Origin: Tepidiforma bonchosmolovskayae
GTDB taxonomy: Bacteria; Chloroflexota; Dehalococcoidia; Tepidiformales; Tepidiformaceae
Reading direction: 5' to 3'
Assembly: GCF_008838325.1 (NCBI RefSeq)
Contig: NZ_CP042829.1
Span: 558,001 to 622,000, forward strand
Length of the DNA: 64,000 nt
Numbering within the stretch: position 1 is the stretch's first letter; the number at the start of each line of letters is the position of its first letter. The notes beneath the pieces were generated by a model. It was not told the origin of the DNA, searched no databases, and saw only the letters and a list, made by a program, of their open reading frames with translations. Positions 44,346-51,766 of this stretch are shown here, piece by piece. The translations under genes were made by a program, and so were the position numbers.

Positions 44346-44942
44346 ATGGCGCAGTTTCCGGTCCCAGGGACGCCGGTGACGGTGGTGCTTCGGTCGGGTA
44401 CGCCGGCCCAGTGGCCGGGCGAGGTGGCTGCTGTGCGCGAAGGCGGGCTGGCCGTGCGCATCGAGGGCCCGATGCCGGCGTGGGATGCCGGGGCGCAGTA
44501 CGTGCTCGTGGCGCTGGACGGCTCGCGGCGAATGACGCAGCCGGCCGCGTACATTGGGCATACGGAGCGGGCGGTGGCGTTCCGGTCGCTGGGGCCGTGG
44601 CAGCCGGTGTACCGGCGGCAGTACCCGCGCTACCGGGCGGAGTACCGGGTGGAGGTGCGGTCGGTGCTGGGCAGCTCGCGGCAGGATGGGCGGATGGTCG
44701 ATATTTCGATGGGCGGGATGGCGGTGCGGGTTCCGGCGCGCCCGGGCGGCCGGCAGGTGCAGGTACGGGTGTGGGCCGGGGCGTTCAGCAGCGAACTGCT
44801 CTGTGCGGTGGTCGGCGCCGAGGAGCTGGGCGAGGAGGTGCTGCTGCGGCTGCAGTTCGTGGAGCTGCTGCCGGCGCAGCGGGCGTTCGTGCGGCAGGTG
44901 GTGGAGGAGCTGGCCGCGAAGGCGCAGGAACGGGCGTCGTAG
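44346..44942 (+). CDS. PilZ-domain protein (c-di-GMP receptor)
   Basis: A 198-residue protein. Residues about 1-75 look like the beta-rich flagellar-regulator-type (YcgR-N-like) domain; the PilZ domain follows with the RxxxR ligand motif in RRQYPRYR and DISMGGMAV (D/NxSxxG). Both c-di-GMP-binding signatures are intact, so binding is expected. The output is unknown; similar proteins act on motility or exopolysaccharide. The start ATG at 44346 is clear, with no good Shine-Dalgarno. It is divergent from rimI and upstream of a DUF4838 gene on the same strand. Confidence 0.85.
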   Translation: MAQFPVPGTPVTVVLRSGTPAQWPGEVAAVREGGLAVRIEGPMPAWDAGAQYVLVALDGSRRMTQPAAYIGHTERAVAFRSLGPWQPVYRRQYPRYRAEYRVEVRSVLGSSRQDGRMVDISMGGMAVRVPARPGGRQVQVRVWAGAFSSELLCAVVGAEELGEEVLLRLQFVELLPAQRAFVRQVVEELAAKAQERAS

Positions 44943-44993
44943 GGGGCGCAGCCCGGCTGGTGCACGGGCCCGGCCCGGGCGAGAATGCGCGGC

Positions 44994-46856
44994 ATGAACA
45001 TCGACGCGGCGACGGTGCGCCGGTGGCGCGTGGAGTCCGAGGGCGGCGAGCCGGCGGTCCTCGCAGCTGCGGAGTTCCGGACGGGGCAGCCGGCAGCGGG
45101 AGCGGGTCAGCCCCCGGCGCCGCCCGGGGAGCGCGACGGGGCCATATTGTTCCGGCTGGAGCGCGAGGCCGGGTCGCCGGGGTTTATCGTCGAGGCCGGG
45201 CCGGAGCGACTGGTCATCGCCGGAGCGACCCTCCGGGACCTCCTCGACGGCGCGGCGTGGCTGCGGCGGGAGCTTGGGCTGCTCGCGCCAGGTCCGGGGC
45301 GGGAGGCGGCGGGACCTGCGGAAGGGCGGTTCCCCTTTGGGCGCCGGGCGTTCCGCGGGGCGTTCAGGGAGCGCGGGCTGGTGCTCGGGTGCGACGGGCT
45401 GCACGAACAGTGGCGCGAGTGGTTCGCGTTCGCGAGCCGGAACGGGCTGAATACCGTCTTCCTGCACGACACGCCGCCGAGCACGTGGGACCGGCTGCTG
45501 GATGTGCGGGTGGGGCGGCTCTTCGACCTGTGGGACCGGGAAGGACCGGCGATTGCGGCGGAGGCGCGCCGGCTGGGGCTGCAGCTGGAGTTCGGCGGGC
45601 ACCACCTTTCGACGCTCATTCCGCGGGCGGCGTTCGAGGAGCACCCGGAGTGGTTCCCGGAGCGGGGCGGCGAACGGACGGAGGACTTCAACCTGTGCGT
45701 TTCGAACGCGGGGGCCCGGCAGGCGTTGCAGGAGGGGGCACGGCGGTTCTTCGCGCGGTTTGCGGGCTGCGACGTCTACCACCTGTGGGCGGACGACCTG
45801 CGCTGGGGCGGGTGGTGCGAGTGCGACGGATGCGCGGAGCTCACGCCGTCGGACCAGGCGCTGCTGGCGACGAACCTGGTGGCCGAGGTGCTGGCGGAGG
45901 TTGCGCCAGGGGCACGGATTGCGCACCTGGCGTACCACGACACGATTACGCCGCCAACGCAGGTGGAGCCGCGGGCGAACGTCGATGCCCTCTGGGCTCC
46001 GAGGAACCGGTGTTATGCGCACGCGCTTGATGACGAGACCTGCCGGCGGAACCTCCGCCACTCGATGGAGCTGCGGGGACTGATTGCGTGGTTCGGCGGG
46101 CCGGAGCGGGTGCGCGCCTTCGAGTACTACAGCGACGGCATCCTGTTCAAGTGGATGGCGCCGCCGCACCTTGGGGTGCTGCCGCGCGACGCCGCAGCGT
46201 ATCGCGAGCTGGGCATCGGCGGGCTGCTGGACCTCGCGGTTTCGCCGCGGCCGTGGTGGGGACCAAACTGGCACGCGTGGTGGTTCGCGCGGTGCGCGTG
46301 GGAAGGCGACGGGGACGCAGAGGAGGCGCTGACGACGTTCTGCCGGGCGAACTTTGGGGAGCATGCGGCGGCGTTCGCGGAGGCGTACCGGAGGCTGGAG
46401 ACGGCGTGCCTTCAGCTGCTTGAGCGGGGAAACCTGGAGCCGATGAGGCTGGGCGACGTGCTCGACTACAACGACGACCCGTTTGAGGAGCTGCGGGAGC
46501 TGGCAGGCCGGGCAGGGCGGGCGCTGGCGGAGTTCGCGGCGGCGGTCCAGGCCCTGCCGATCGCGGTCGACGGGGCGGGGCTCGAGGCGGTGGAGGAGCT
46601 CGCGCCGACTGTCGCGGCGGGGATGCACCTGGCGGAGCGGGTGATTGGATGGGACACGGTGTTCCAGGGGGACCACGCGGAGGCGATGGCGCACGTACGG
46701 ATGGCAGACGTTCATCTTCGGGCGCTGGGGGACTGGTACCATGCGCATGGAGGGCCGGCGTGGAGCACGCTCGCGGAGCTGATGCTGCGGAGCGCGCGCT
46801 GGCACACGAACCGGGTGCGGGCGATGGCGGGCGGGGAGTGGAATCCTGTACCTTGA
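44994..46856 (+). CDS. DUF4838 / alpha-glucuronidase-like protein
   Basis: A 620-residue protein without a signal peptide. An N-terminal GH20/GH67-like domain (about 50-110, FIVEAGPERLVIAGATLRDLLDG) precedes a barrel-like region with GRRAFRGAFRERGL, a His-rich FGGHHLSTLIP, and the DUF4838 hallmark YHLWADDLRWGGWCECDGC followed by IAHLAYHDTITPP. The WCECDGC cysteines may bind metal. The family is thought to contain glycosidases but I know of no fixed activity. GAGAAT ends seven bases before the second ATG (44994), which is used as start. The next gene's promoter overlaps its stop. Confidence 0.75.
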   Translation: MNIDAATVRRWRVESEGGEPAVLAAAEFRTGQPAAGAGQPPAPPGERDGAILFRLEREAGSPGFIVEAGPERLVIAGATLRDLLDGAAWLRRELGLLAPGPGREAAGPAEGRFPFGRRAFRGAFRERGLVLGCDGLHEQWREWFAFASRNGLNTVFLHDTPPSTWDRLLDVRVGRLFDLWDREGPAIAAEARRLGLQLEFGGHHLSTLIPRAAFEEHPEWFPERGGERTEDFNLCVSNAGARQALQEGARRFFARFAGCDVYHLWADDLRWGGWCECDGCAELTPSDQALLATNLVAEVLAEVAPGARIAHLAYHDTITPPTQVEPRANVDALWAPRNRCYAHALDDETCRRNLRHSMELRGLIAWFGGPERVRAFEYYSDGILFKWMAPPHLGVLPRDAAAYRELGIGGLLDLAVSPRPWWGPNWHAWWFARCAWEGDGDAEEALTTFCRANFGEHAAAFAEAYRRLETACLQLLERGNLEPMRLGDVLDYNDDPFEELRELAGRAGRALAEFAAAVQALPIAVDGAGLEAVEELAPTVAAGMHLAERVIGWDTVFQGDHAEAMAHVRMADVHLRALGDWYHAHGGPAWSTLAELMLRSARWHTNRVRAMAGGEWNPVP

Positions 46857-46880
46857 CGTTCGCGTTAATGTTGCTAGACT
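46853..46880 (+). promoter_or_regulatory. MerR gene promoter with operator
   Basis: TTGACG (46853-46858) is 16 bases from TAGACT (46875-46880). The -35 is the left arm of TTGACG-TTCG-CGTTAA (46853-46868), an imperfect inverted repeat of the kind MerR proteins bind. The -35 also overlaps the stop codon of the DUF4838 gene. A Shine-Dalgarno GGGGAGG follows before the ATG at 46891. Confidence 0.65.
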
Positions 46881-46890
46881 GGGGAGGCTC

Positions 46891-47391
46891 ATGACTGATT
46901 CGACCAGCCAGGAACGGTTTCTCCAGATCGGCGAGGCAGCCGAGCGTGCGAAGCTGACGCAGCGGACGCTGCGGTACTACGAAGAGAAGGGGCTGCTGGC
47001 GCCGCCGACCCGGATGGAAGGCGGGTTCCGGCTCTACTCGCCGGAGGATATGGAGCGGATCGAGCGGATTCGGCAGCTGAAGGAGCTGCTGGGCTTCTCG
47101 CTGGCCGAGATTAAGGAGATGCTGGACGCGGAGGATGTGCGGCTGCAGATCCGGGCGGGCTGGCGGGCGGATGCGGATGCGGCCGAGAAGGCGGAGAAGC
47201 TGCGCCGGGCGCGGGAGGTGACGCTCCACCAGATTCAGCTGATCGACCAGAAGATGGCGAAGATGGCGAGCATGCGGGAGCAGCTGGCGGAGCGGATCCG
47301 GAAGTACGACGAGGCGCTGCTGAAGTACACCGACGCGGGCGCGGGGAGCGAGGGCACGGCGCAGGGTTCGACGGCGGCGACGCAAAGCTGA
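46891..47391 (+). CDS. MerR-family transcriptional regulator
   Basis: A 166-residue MerR regulator. The winged HTH is LQIGEAAERAKLTQRTLRYYEEKGLL, followed by the second RLYSPEDMERIERIRQLKELLGFSLAEIKEML block and a coiled-coil dimer helix (about 85-135). There are no cysteines, so it does not sense metal in the usual way; the small C-terminal part is Ala/Thr/Ser-rich and probably disordered. It likely regulates its own promoter. Its target besides itself is not clear: moaA follows with its own -10 element. Confidence 0.88.
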   Translation: MTDSTSQERFLQIGEAAERAKLTQRTLRYYEEKGLLAPPTRMEGGFRLYSPEDMERIERIRQLKELLGFSLAEIKEMLDAEDVRLQIRAGWRADADAAEKAEKLRRAREVTLHQIQLIDQKMAKMASMREQLAERIRKYDEALLKYTDAGAGSEGTAQGSTAATQS

Positions 47392-47443
47392 GCGTTATGC
47401 CGGTTTGAGCACGACGGAGCCGGGTGCGCTACGCTATCGGGCG

Positions 47444-48451
47444 ATGACACTCAACGACCGCCTTGACCGGCCCCTGCGCGACCTGCGGATTTCGGTGACG
47501 GACCGGTGCAACTTCCGCTGCGTGTACTGCATGCCGCGGGAGGTGTTCGGGCCGGACTACCAGTTCCTGGAGCGCGACGAACTGCTGACCTACGAGGAGA
47601 TCGCGCGGGTGACGCGGGTCCTCGTTGGGCTGGGGGTGGAGAAGGTCCGCATCACCGGCGGGGAACCGCTCGTGCGGCGGGACCTCGACCGGCTGATCGG
47701 GGCGATCCGGGCGATTCCCGGGGTGCGCGACCTGACGCTGACGACGAACGGGAGCCTGCTTCGGGCGCAGGCGAAGCGGCTGGCGGCAGCCGGGCTGCAG
47801 CGGGTGACCGTTTCGCTCGACTCGCTCGACGACGCAGTGTTCCGGGCGATGAACGATGCCGGGGTCGGGGTCGCGACGGTGCTGGACGGGATTGCAGCGG
47901 CGCGCGAGGCCGGCCTGTGGCCGATCAAGGTGAATGCCGTGGTGAAGCGGGGGCTCAACGACCACACGGTGGTCGACCTTGCGCGCCACTTCCGGGGGAC
48001 CGGCATCATCGTGCGGTTTATCGAGTTCATGGACGTGGGGACGACCAACGGCTGGCGGCTGGACCACGTGGTGACGGGGCGGGAGATCGTGGAGATGATC
48101 GGCCGGGAGTTTCCGCTGGAGCCGGCGGAAGCGAACTACCGCGGCGAGGTCGCGCAGCGGTGGCGGTACGTCGACGGGGCGGGCGAGATCGGCGTGATCA
48201 CCTCGATTTCGCAGCCGTTCTGCGGCGACTGCACGCGGCTGCGGCTTTCGCCGGAGGGCCAGCTGTACACCTGCCTGTTCGGAGCGAAGGGGCACGACCT
48301 GCGCGGGCTGCTCCGCTCGGGGGCGAGCGATGCGGAGGTGGAGGCGTTCGTTGCGTCGGTCTGGCGCGGGCGGAGCGATCGGTATTCGGAGGAGCGCACG
48401 GAGGCGACGGCGGGCCTGCCGAAGGTGGAGATGTCGCACATCGGCGGGTGA
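47444..48451 (+). CDS. moaA: GTP 3',8-cyclase (MoaA)
   Basis: A 335-residue radical SAM enzyme for molybdenum cofactor step one. The N-terminal 4Fe-4S motif is CNFRCVYC, the C-terminal cluster is CGDCTRLRLSPEGQLYTC, and the protein ends in the MoaA Gly-Gly tail (SHIGG). It makes 3',8-cyclo-7,8-dihydro-GTP from GTP with MoaC. TACGCT ends eight bases before the ATG and no Shine-Dalgarno is visible, so it is probably leaderless. No other moa gene is in the window. Confidence 0.95.
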   Translation: MTLNDRLDRPLRDLRISVTDRCNFRCVYCMPREVFGPDYQFLERDELLTYEEIARVTRVLVGLGVEKVRITGGEPLVRRDLDRLIGAIRAIPGVRDLTLTTNGSLLRAQAKRLAAAGLQRVTVSLDSLDDAVFRAMNDAGVGVATVLDGIAAAREAGLWPIKVNAVVKRGLNDHTVVDLARHFRGTGIIVRFIEFMDVGTTNGWRLDHVVTGREIVEMIGREFPLEPAEANYRGEVAQRWRYVDGAGEIGVITSISQPFCGDCTRLRLSPEGQLYTCLFGAKGHDLRGLLRSGASDAEVEAFVASVWRGRSDRYSEERTEATAGLPKVEMSHIGG

Positions 48452-48516
48452 GGGTTCGCTGGCGAACGCGGTTCGGACGGCGTAGTCTGCGCGCATCCAG
48501 TTTTCGGAGGCGCGCG

Positions 48517-49413
48517 ATGACGATTCGCGAGGAGTTCACGGTCACGAGGGAGGACGGGGCGCTGGCCGGGCCGCTGCGGCAGCCGGTCAACACCTCACGG
48601 GACGCGAAGGGGTCGATTCACGACGATGCGACCGCGACGCGGCTGGGGTTCCGCGGGGGGACGGTGGCGGGGTCGATCCACATGGAGCTGTTTCCGCCGC
48701 TGCTGCGGGCGGCGTGGGGCAGGCGGTGGTTCGAACGCGGGACGCTCTCGCTCTACTTCCTGAATGCAACGACGGACCGGGAGGCCGTGCGGGCGTTCAT
48801 CCAGGAGCCGCCGGCCGGTGCGGCGGATGCGCAGGTGGAGGCGTGGGTGCTGCGCGACGACGGGATGCAGGTGGCGCAGGGCACGGCGTCAGTCGGCGAC
48901 CCGGGCGTACCGACGGCGCTGCAGGCGCGGCCGCTTGAGCGGTTCGAGCCGGGGGAGCTGCGCATCCTTGCGGGGGTGCAGAAGGGGCACCGGTTCGCGC
49001 CGGTGGACGTCCGGTGCGACCCGGCGGAGCAGGAACGGCGGCTGGCAGTGACGACGGAGCCGATGGACTGGTACCGGGGCGAGGGGTCGCCGTGGGGTGC
49101 GCCGCCGGTGCTGATCGCTCCGCTGGTGCAGATGCTGTACGCGAAGAGCCTGGCGCAGGTGCGGGGCGGATTCGGGGCGGTGGGGCTGTTCGGGGCGATC
49201 GAGGTCCGGAATGTGAACGGCCCGGCACTGGTCGGCGAGACGTACACGTGCACGGGCGAGGTGATCGCCGTGGGGCAGAGCCCCAAGACGGAGTACCTGT
49301 GGTTCGAGACGGGGCTCGACGATGCCGGGGGCCGGCGAGTGGCTGAGATGCGGATGCTGCTGCGGTTCATGAAGGCCTCGAGCAGCCTGTACCCGGAGCT
49401 GCAGCAGGGCTGA
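48517..49413 (+). CDS. MaoC-like hotdog-fold protein
   Basis: A 298-residue protein whose N-terminal half has SIHDDATATRLGFRGGTVAGSIH, the hydratase-type motif of MaoC-like hotdog proteins, and a second hotdog-like region near 200-290 (LVGETYTCTGEVIAVGQSPKTEYLWFE). Double-hotdog proteins of this type hydrate 2-enoyl-CoA or act as thioesterases. The ATG at 48517 has GGAGG upstream and a TAGTCT -10-like element about 30 bases ahead. It is followed by a 12-bp hairpin that is also the body of the candidate small RNA on the other strand. Confidence 0.75.
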   Translation: MTIREEFTVTREDGALAGPLRQPVNTSRDAKGSIHDDATATRLGFRGGTVAGSIHMELFPPLLRAAWGRRWFERGTLSLYFLNATTDREAVRAFIQEPPAGAADAQVEAWVLRDDGMQVAQGTASVGDPGVPTALQARPLERFEPGELRILAGVQKGHRFAPVDVRCDPAEQERRLAVTTEPMDWYRGEGSPWGAPPVLIAPLVQMLYAKSLAQVRGGFGAVGLFGAIEVRNVNGPALVGETYTCTGEVIAVGQSPKTEYLWFETGLDDAGGRRVAEMRMLLRFMKASSSLYPELQQG

Positions 49414-49423
49414 CGCTGCGGCA

Positions 49424-49494
49424 GGAATGGAACGGCCCCGGCCGGCGGAAGGAGGAACACCGGCCGGGGCCCCAGCCACGCCGAGGGGTTCGGC
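49424..49494 (-). ncRNA. candidate small RNA with two C-rich loops
   Basis: Minus-strand transcript predicted to start at about 49494 from the promoter at 49501-49529. Its first bases fold as GCCGA / UCGGC with loop ACCCC (49494-49480). A second hairpin has a 12-bp stem GGCCCCGGCCGG / CCGGCCGGGGCC with a 14-base loop UGUUCCUCCUUCCG (49471-49434), followed by GUUCCAUUCC. The second loop contains CCUCCUU, the anti-Shine-Dalgarno core. The layout, about 70 bases with two C-loop hairpins, recalls C-rich-loop regulatory RNAs such as the actinobacterial 6C RNA. The same stem can serve as terminator for the plus-strand hotdog gene. Not recognised as a named family. Confidence 0.55.
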
Positions 49495-49500
49495 AGCCCT

Positions 49501-49529
49501 ACTGTACCACTAGTGAGATTTCGTATCAA
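49501..49529 (-). promoter_or_regulatory. near-consensus promoter reading toward the candidate small RNA
   Basis: On the minus strand TTGATA (49529-49524) and TACAGT (49506-49501) are exactly 17 bases apart, inside the only AT-rich stretch of this gap (49500-49550). Upstream of the -35 is GGGAAAATTTCTCC (49552-49539), an A/T-rich near-palindrome that may be an UP element or operator. It points away from the LLM gene, so it does not serve that gene. Confidence 0.65.
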
Positions 49530-49602
49530 TAGGTTCCCGGAGAAATTTTCCCGCCGTCCGGGGTGAAGGGCCAGGGTGCGCCAGCCGGCAGCGGGTGACA
49601 CA

Positions 49603-49636
49603 GCACGGGCCCGGGGCGTCTGCCCCGGGCCCGTGC
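49603..49636. terminator. strong hairpin after the LLM oxidoreductase gene
   Basis: GCACGGGCCCGGGG / CCCCGGGCCCGTGC is a 14-bp perfect stem with loop CGTCTG, 21 bases past the stop of the minus-strand LLM gene. It separates that gene from the promoter of the candidate small RNA. Confidence 0.75.
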
Positions 49637-49657
49637 GATGCAGGCAGGGAAGCCGGT

Positions 49658-50932
49658 TCAGGCGCCGCCAACGCCGGCGGTGAGGGGAGAGCGGAGCGGG
49701 CGGACGGGTTCGTCTTTGGGGACGGCGCGGCGCTCGGGCGGGAGCGGCTTCGGGTACCAGCGGTCCTCGAACTCGTTGAACTTGTCACGGAGGTTGGGCA
49801 TGACCTTCTCCGCGAACATCTGGGTGTTGTAGATGGCGACGTCGCGGGGCATGGAGCCCATCTGGAGGAGGAGCATGAGGTGGCCGACGCGGAGGTTGTC
49901 GGCGAGTTCGTTGAGTTTTTCGGTGACGTAGTCGGGGCCGCCGGCGATGACGTAGCCCTGTTCGACGAGGCCTTCCCAGCTCAGGCGGGCCTTGGCGTTC
50001 TGCTGGGCCTGTTCGAACTGGGATTTGATGCCGGCCTTGACGGTGCGGAGGGTGCGGTAGCCGGGGGCGTCGGCGAAGCCGGGGAAGACGTGGAGGCAGC
50101 GGTTGTAGAAATAGTCGATGTGGGGCCAGTAGAGCTCTTTGGCCTCGGCGGCGTTATCGGCGACGCAGACGACCTGGGCGAAGCCGGCGTGGTAGGGGTT
50201 CGGCTCGACGCCCTTGTCGCGCATGCGGGCCCAGAAGCCGTCCATGATGGTCTGGGCGCGCTTGTAGCCGGAGTAGGAGAGGTAGGAGTAGAGGTAGCCC
50301 ATATCAGCGCACCACTCCCAAGTTTCGATGGAGCCGCCGCCGGGGATCCAGATGGGCGGGTTCGGCTTCTGGAGGGGGCGCGGCCAGGGGTTCATGTAGC
50401 GGATCTGGGTGTACTTGCCGTTGAAGTGGCTGACGCCCTCGTTGTGCCAGGCCTGCATGATGAGGTCGTGCGCCTCGTAGTACCGCTCGCGGAGCTGGGC
50501 CCCGGGGACGCCGTAGGCGAAGTTGGTGTCCATGCTGGTGCCGACCGGGAAGCCGGCGACGAGGCGGCCGCCGGAGAGGATATCGAGCATGGCGAACTCT
50601 TCGGCGACGCGGAGCGGCGGGTTGTAGAGGGCGATTGAGTTGCCCATGACGACGATGGCGGCGCGGTTGGTCCTGCGGGTGAGGGTGGCCGCCATGATGT
50701 TCGGGCTCGGCATGAGGCCGTAGGCGTTGGAGTGGTGCTCGTTGACGCAGATGCCGTCGAAGCCGACCTTCTCGGCGAATTCGAGTTCGTCGAGGTACTC
50801 GTGGTAGACGTGGTTGGCCTTTTCTTCGTCGAAGAGGCTGTAGTCGACGTCGACCCAGACGGAGCGGTGCTTCTGCTGGAAGTCGTCCGGCAGGTAGGGC
50901 CAGGGCATCAGATGGAACCAGTGGAACTTCAT
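49658..50932 (-). CDS. LLM-class flavin-dependent oxidoreductase
   Basis: A 424-residue luciferase-like monooxygenase. The N-terminal FHWFHLMPWPYLP, the substrate helix NEHHSNAYGLMPSPNIMAATLTRRT and LRVAEEFAMLDILSGGRLVAGFPVGTSMDTNFAYGV are family blocks; GGGSIETWEWCADMGY lies in the C-terminal barrel. It uses FMNH2 or reduced F420. Length is above the usual 330-360 because of an N-terminal insert and a C-terminal tail. The ATG has GAGGAGG nine bases upstream; a TATACT at 51006-51001 gives a leader of about 65 bases. Confidence 0.9.
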   Translation of the reverse strand: MKFHWFHLMPWPYLPDDFQQKHRSVWVDVDYSLFDEEKANHVYHEYLDELEFAEKVGFDGICVNEHHSNAYGLMPSPNIMAATLTRRTNRAAIVVMGNSIALYNPPLRVAEEFAMLDILSGGRLVAGFPVGTSMDTNFAYGVPGAQLRERYYEAHDLIMQAWHNEGVSHFNGKYTQIRYMNPWPRPLQKPNPPIWIPGGGSIETWEWCADMGYLYSYLSYSGYKRAQTIMDGFWARMRDKGVEPNPYHAGFAQVVCVADNAAEAKELYWPHIDYFYNRCLHVFPGFADAPGYRTLRTVKAGIKSQFEQAQQNAKARLSWEGLVEQGYVIAGGPDYVTEKLNELADNLRVGHLMLLLQMGSMPRDVAIYNTQMFAEKVMPNLRDKFNEFEDRWYPKPLPPERRAVPKDEPVRPLRSPLTAGVGGA

Positions 50933-51046
50933 GGCAGGGGCCTCCTCGAGGGTGAGCTGCGCGAGCGGCCGGCGTTTCGCCAGTCCCGAACGATTGCGGG
51001 AGTATAGCAGGCCTGCGGCGCGGGGAGAGGCGAGGGCCGGGGCACT

Positions 51047-51733
51047 TCAGGGGAGGTCGACGTTGATGACGACGAGCTCGGGCTGGCTGCCGATGGTGTA
51101 GCCGGAGGGGAAGTAGCGGCCTTCGACGAGGACGCCGATGACCGCGCCGACGCGGTTCGCGCAGGATTCGCCGCCGGAGTAGAAGTCGATGCCGTAGCCG
51201 CCGTCGACGTTGAGGCGGGACGGGCCGGGCACGCCGTCGAAAGTGACGAAGACTTCGAGGGTGCCGGCCGGGACGGGAACGCCGCCGCGGGTAAGCGCCC
51301 CGGCGACGCGGGCCGTGGGCAGGGTGCCGGGACCGAGGGCCCCGGGCGGGCAGTAGGGGCGGGCCGCTGCGGGCGGGGGCGTGGGCGTCGGCGTCTGCGC
51401 AGGGGCTGAACCGGACTGGCCGCCCGTGGAGCCGCCCCCGGAGCCGGGGCCGCCCACGGCGGGGCGGGGGGTCGCCGTTGCGGTCGGGGTCGGCGTGGCC
51501 GGCGCGGCCGTCGGGGAGGGCGATGGGGTCGGTGTGGCGGTGGGTGAGGGCGAGGCGGCCGACGTGGGGGTCGGGGTGACGACAACGCCCGGCGCGGCGG
51601 GCGGGGCGTCGCCGCCGCCGCGGATGAGGAGCCATGCGCCGATGGCGGCGAAGATGACGCCGAGGATGCCGAGGGCCGTCCAGGCGAGGGCCTGGCGGGC
51701 GGGGGTGGCGAAGAGGGCAGCAAGCCGGCTCAT
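51047..51733 (-). CDS. membrane-anchored protein with Thr/Pro linker and C-terminal domain
   Basis: A 228-residue protein: a short basic N-terminus, one membrane helix (ALAWTALGILGVIFAAIGAWLLI, about 15-37), then about 75 residues of TPTPT/SPSPT-type linker and a Gly/Ser spacer. A compact C-terminal domain of about 100 residues follows (VAGALTRGGVPVPAGTLEVFVTFDG, VGAVIGVLVEGRYFPSGYTIG) with two cysteines that could form a disulphide. The topology puts the domain outside the cell. Such Thr/Pro linkers are common in Chloroflexota surface proteins. The domain is not recognised; it resembles small beta-sandwich modules. Confidence 0.7.
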   Translation of the reverse strand: MSRLAALFATPARQALAWTALGILGVIFAAIGAWLLIRGGGDAPPAAPGVVVTPTPTSAASPSPTATPTPSPSPTAAPATPTPTATATPRPAVGGPGSGGGSTGGQSGSAPAQTPTPTPPPAAARPYCPPGALGPGTLPTARVAGALTRGGVPVPAGTLEVFVTFDGVPGPSRLNVDGGYGIDFYSGGESCANRVGAVIGVLVEGRYFPSGYTIGSQPELVVINVDLP

Positions 51734-51766
51734 GCGTGGACAGGGTACGGGAGCAGGCGGATGCCG

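Noticed and set aside
49414-49480. Reading the 12-bp hairpin after the hotdog gene only as a plus-strand terminator
   Set aside because: Kept as an alternative, but no T tract follows on the plus strand while a strong minus-strand promoter reads into it.
51400-51600. Repeated short units in the Thr/Pro-rich gene, resembling a small repeat array
   Set aside because: They are codon-level repeats of TPTPT/SPSPT in a reading frame, with no spacer-repeat regularity of a CRISPR.
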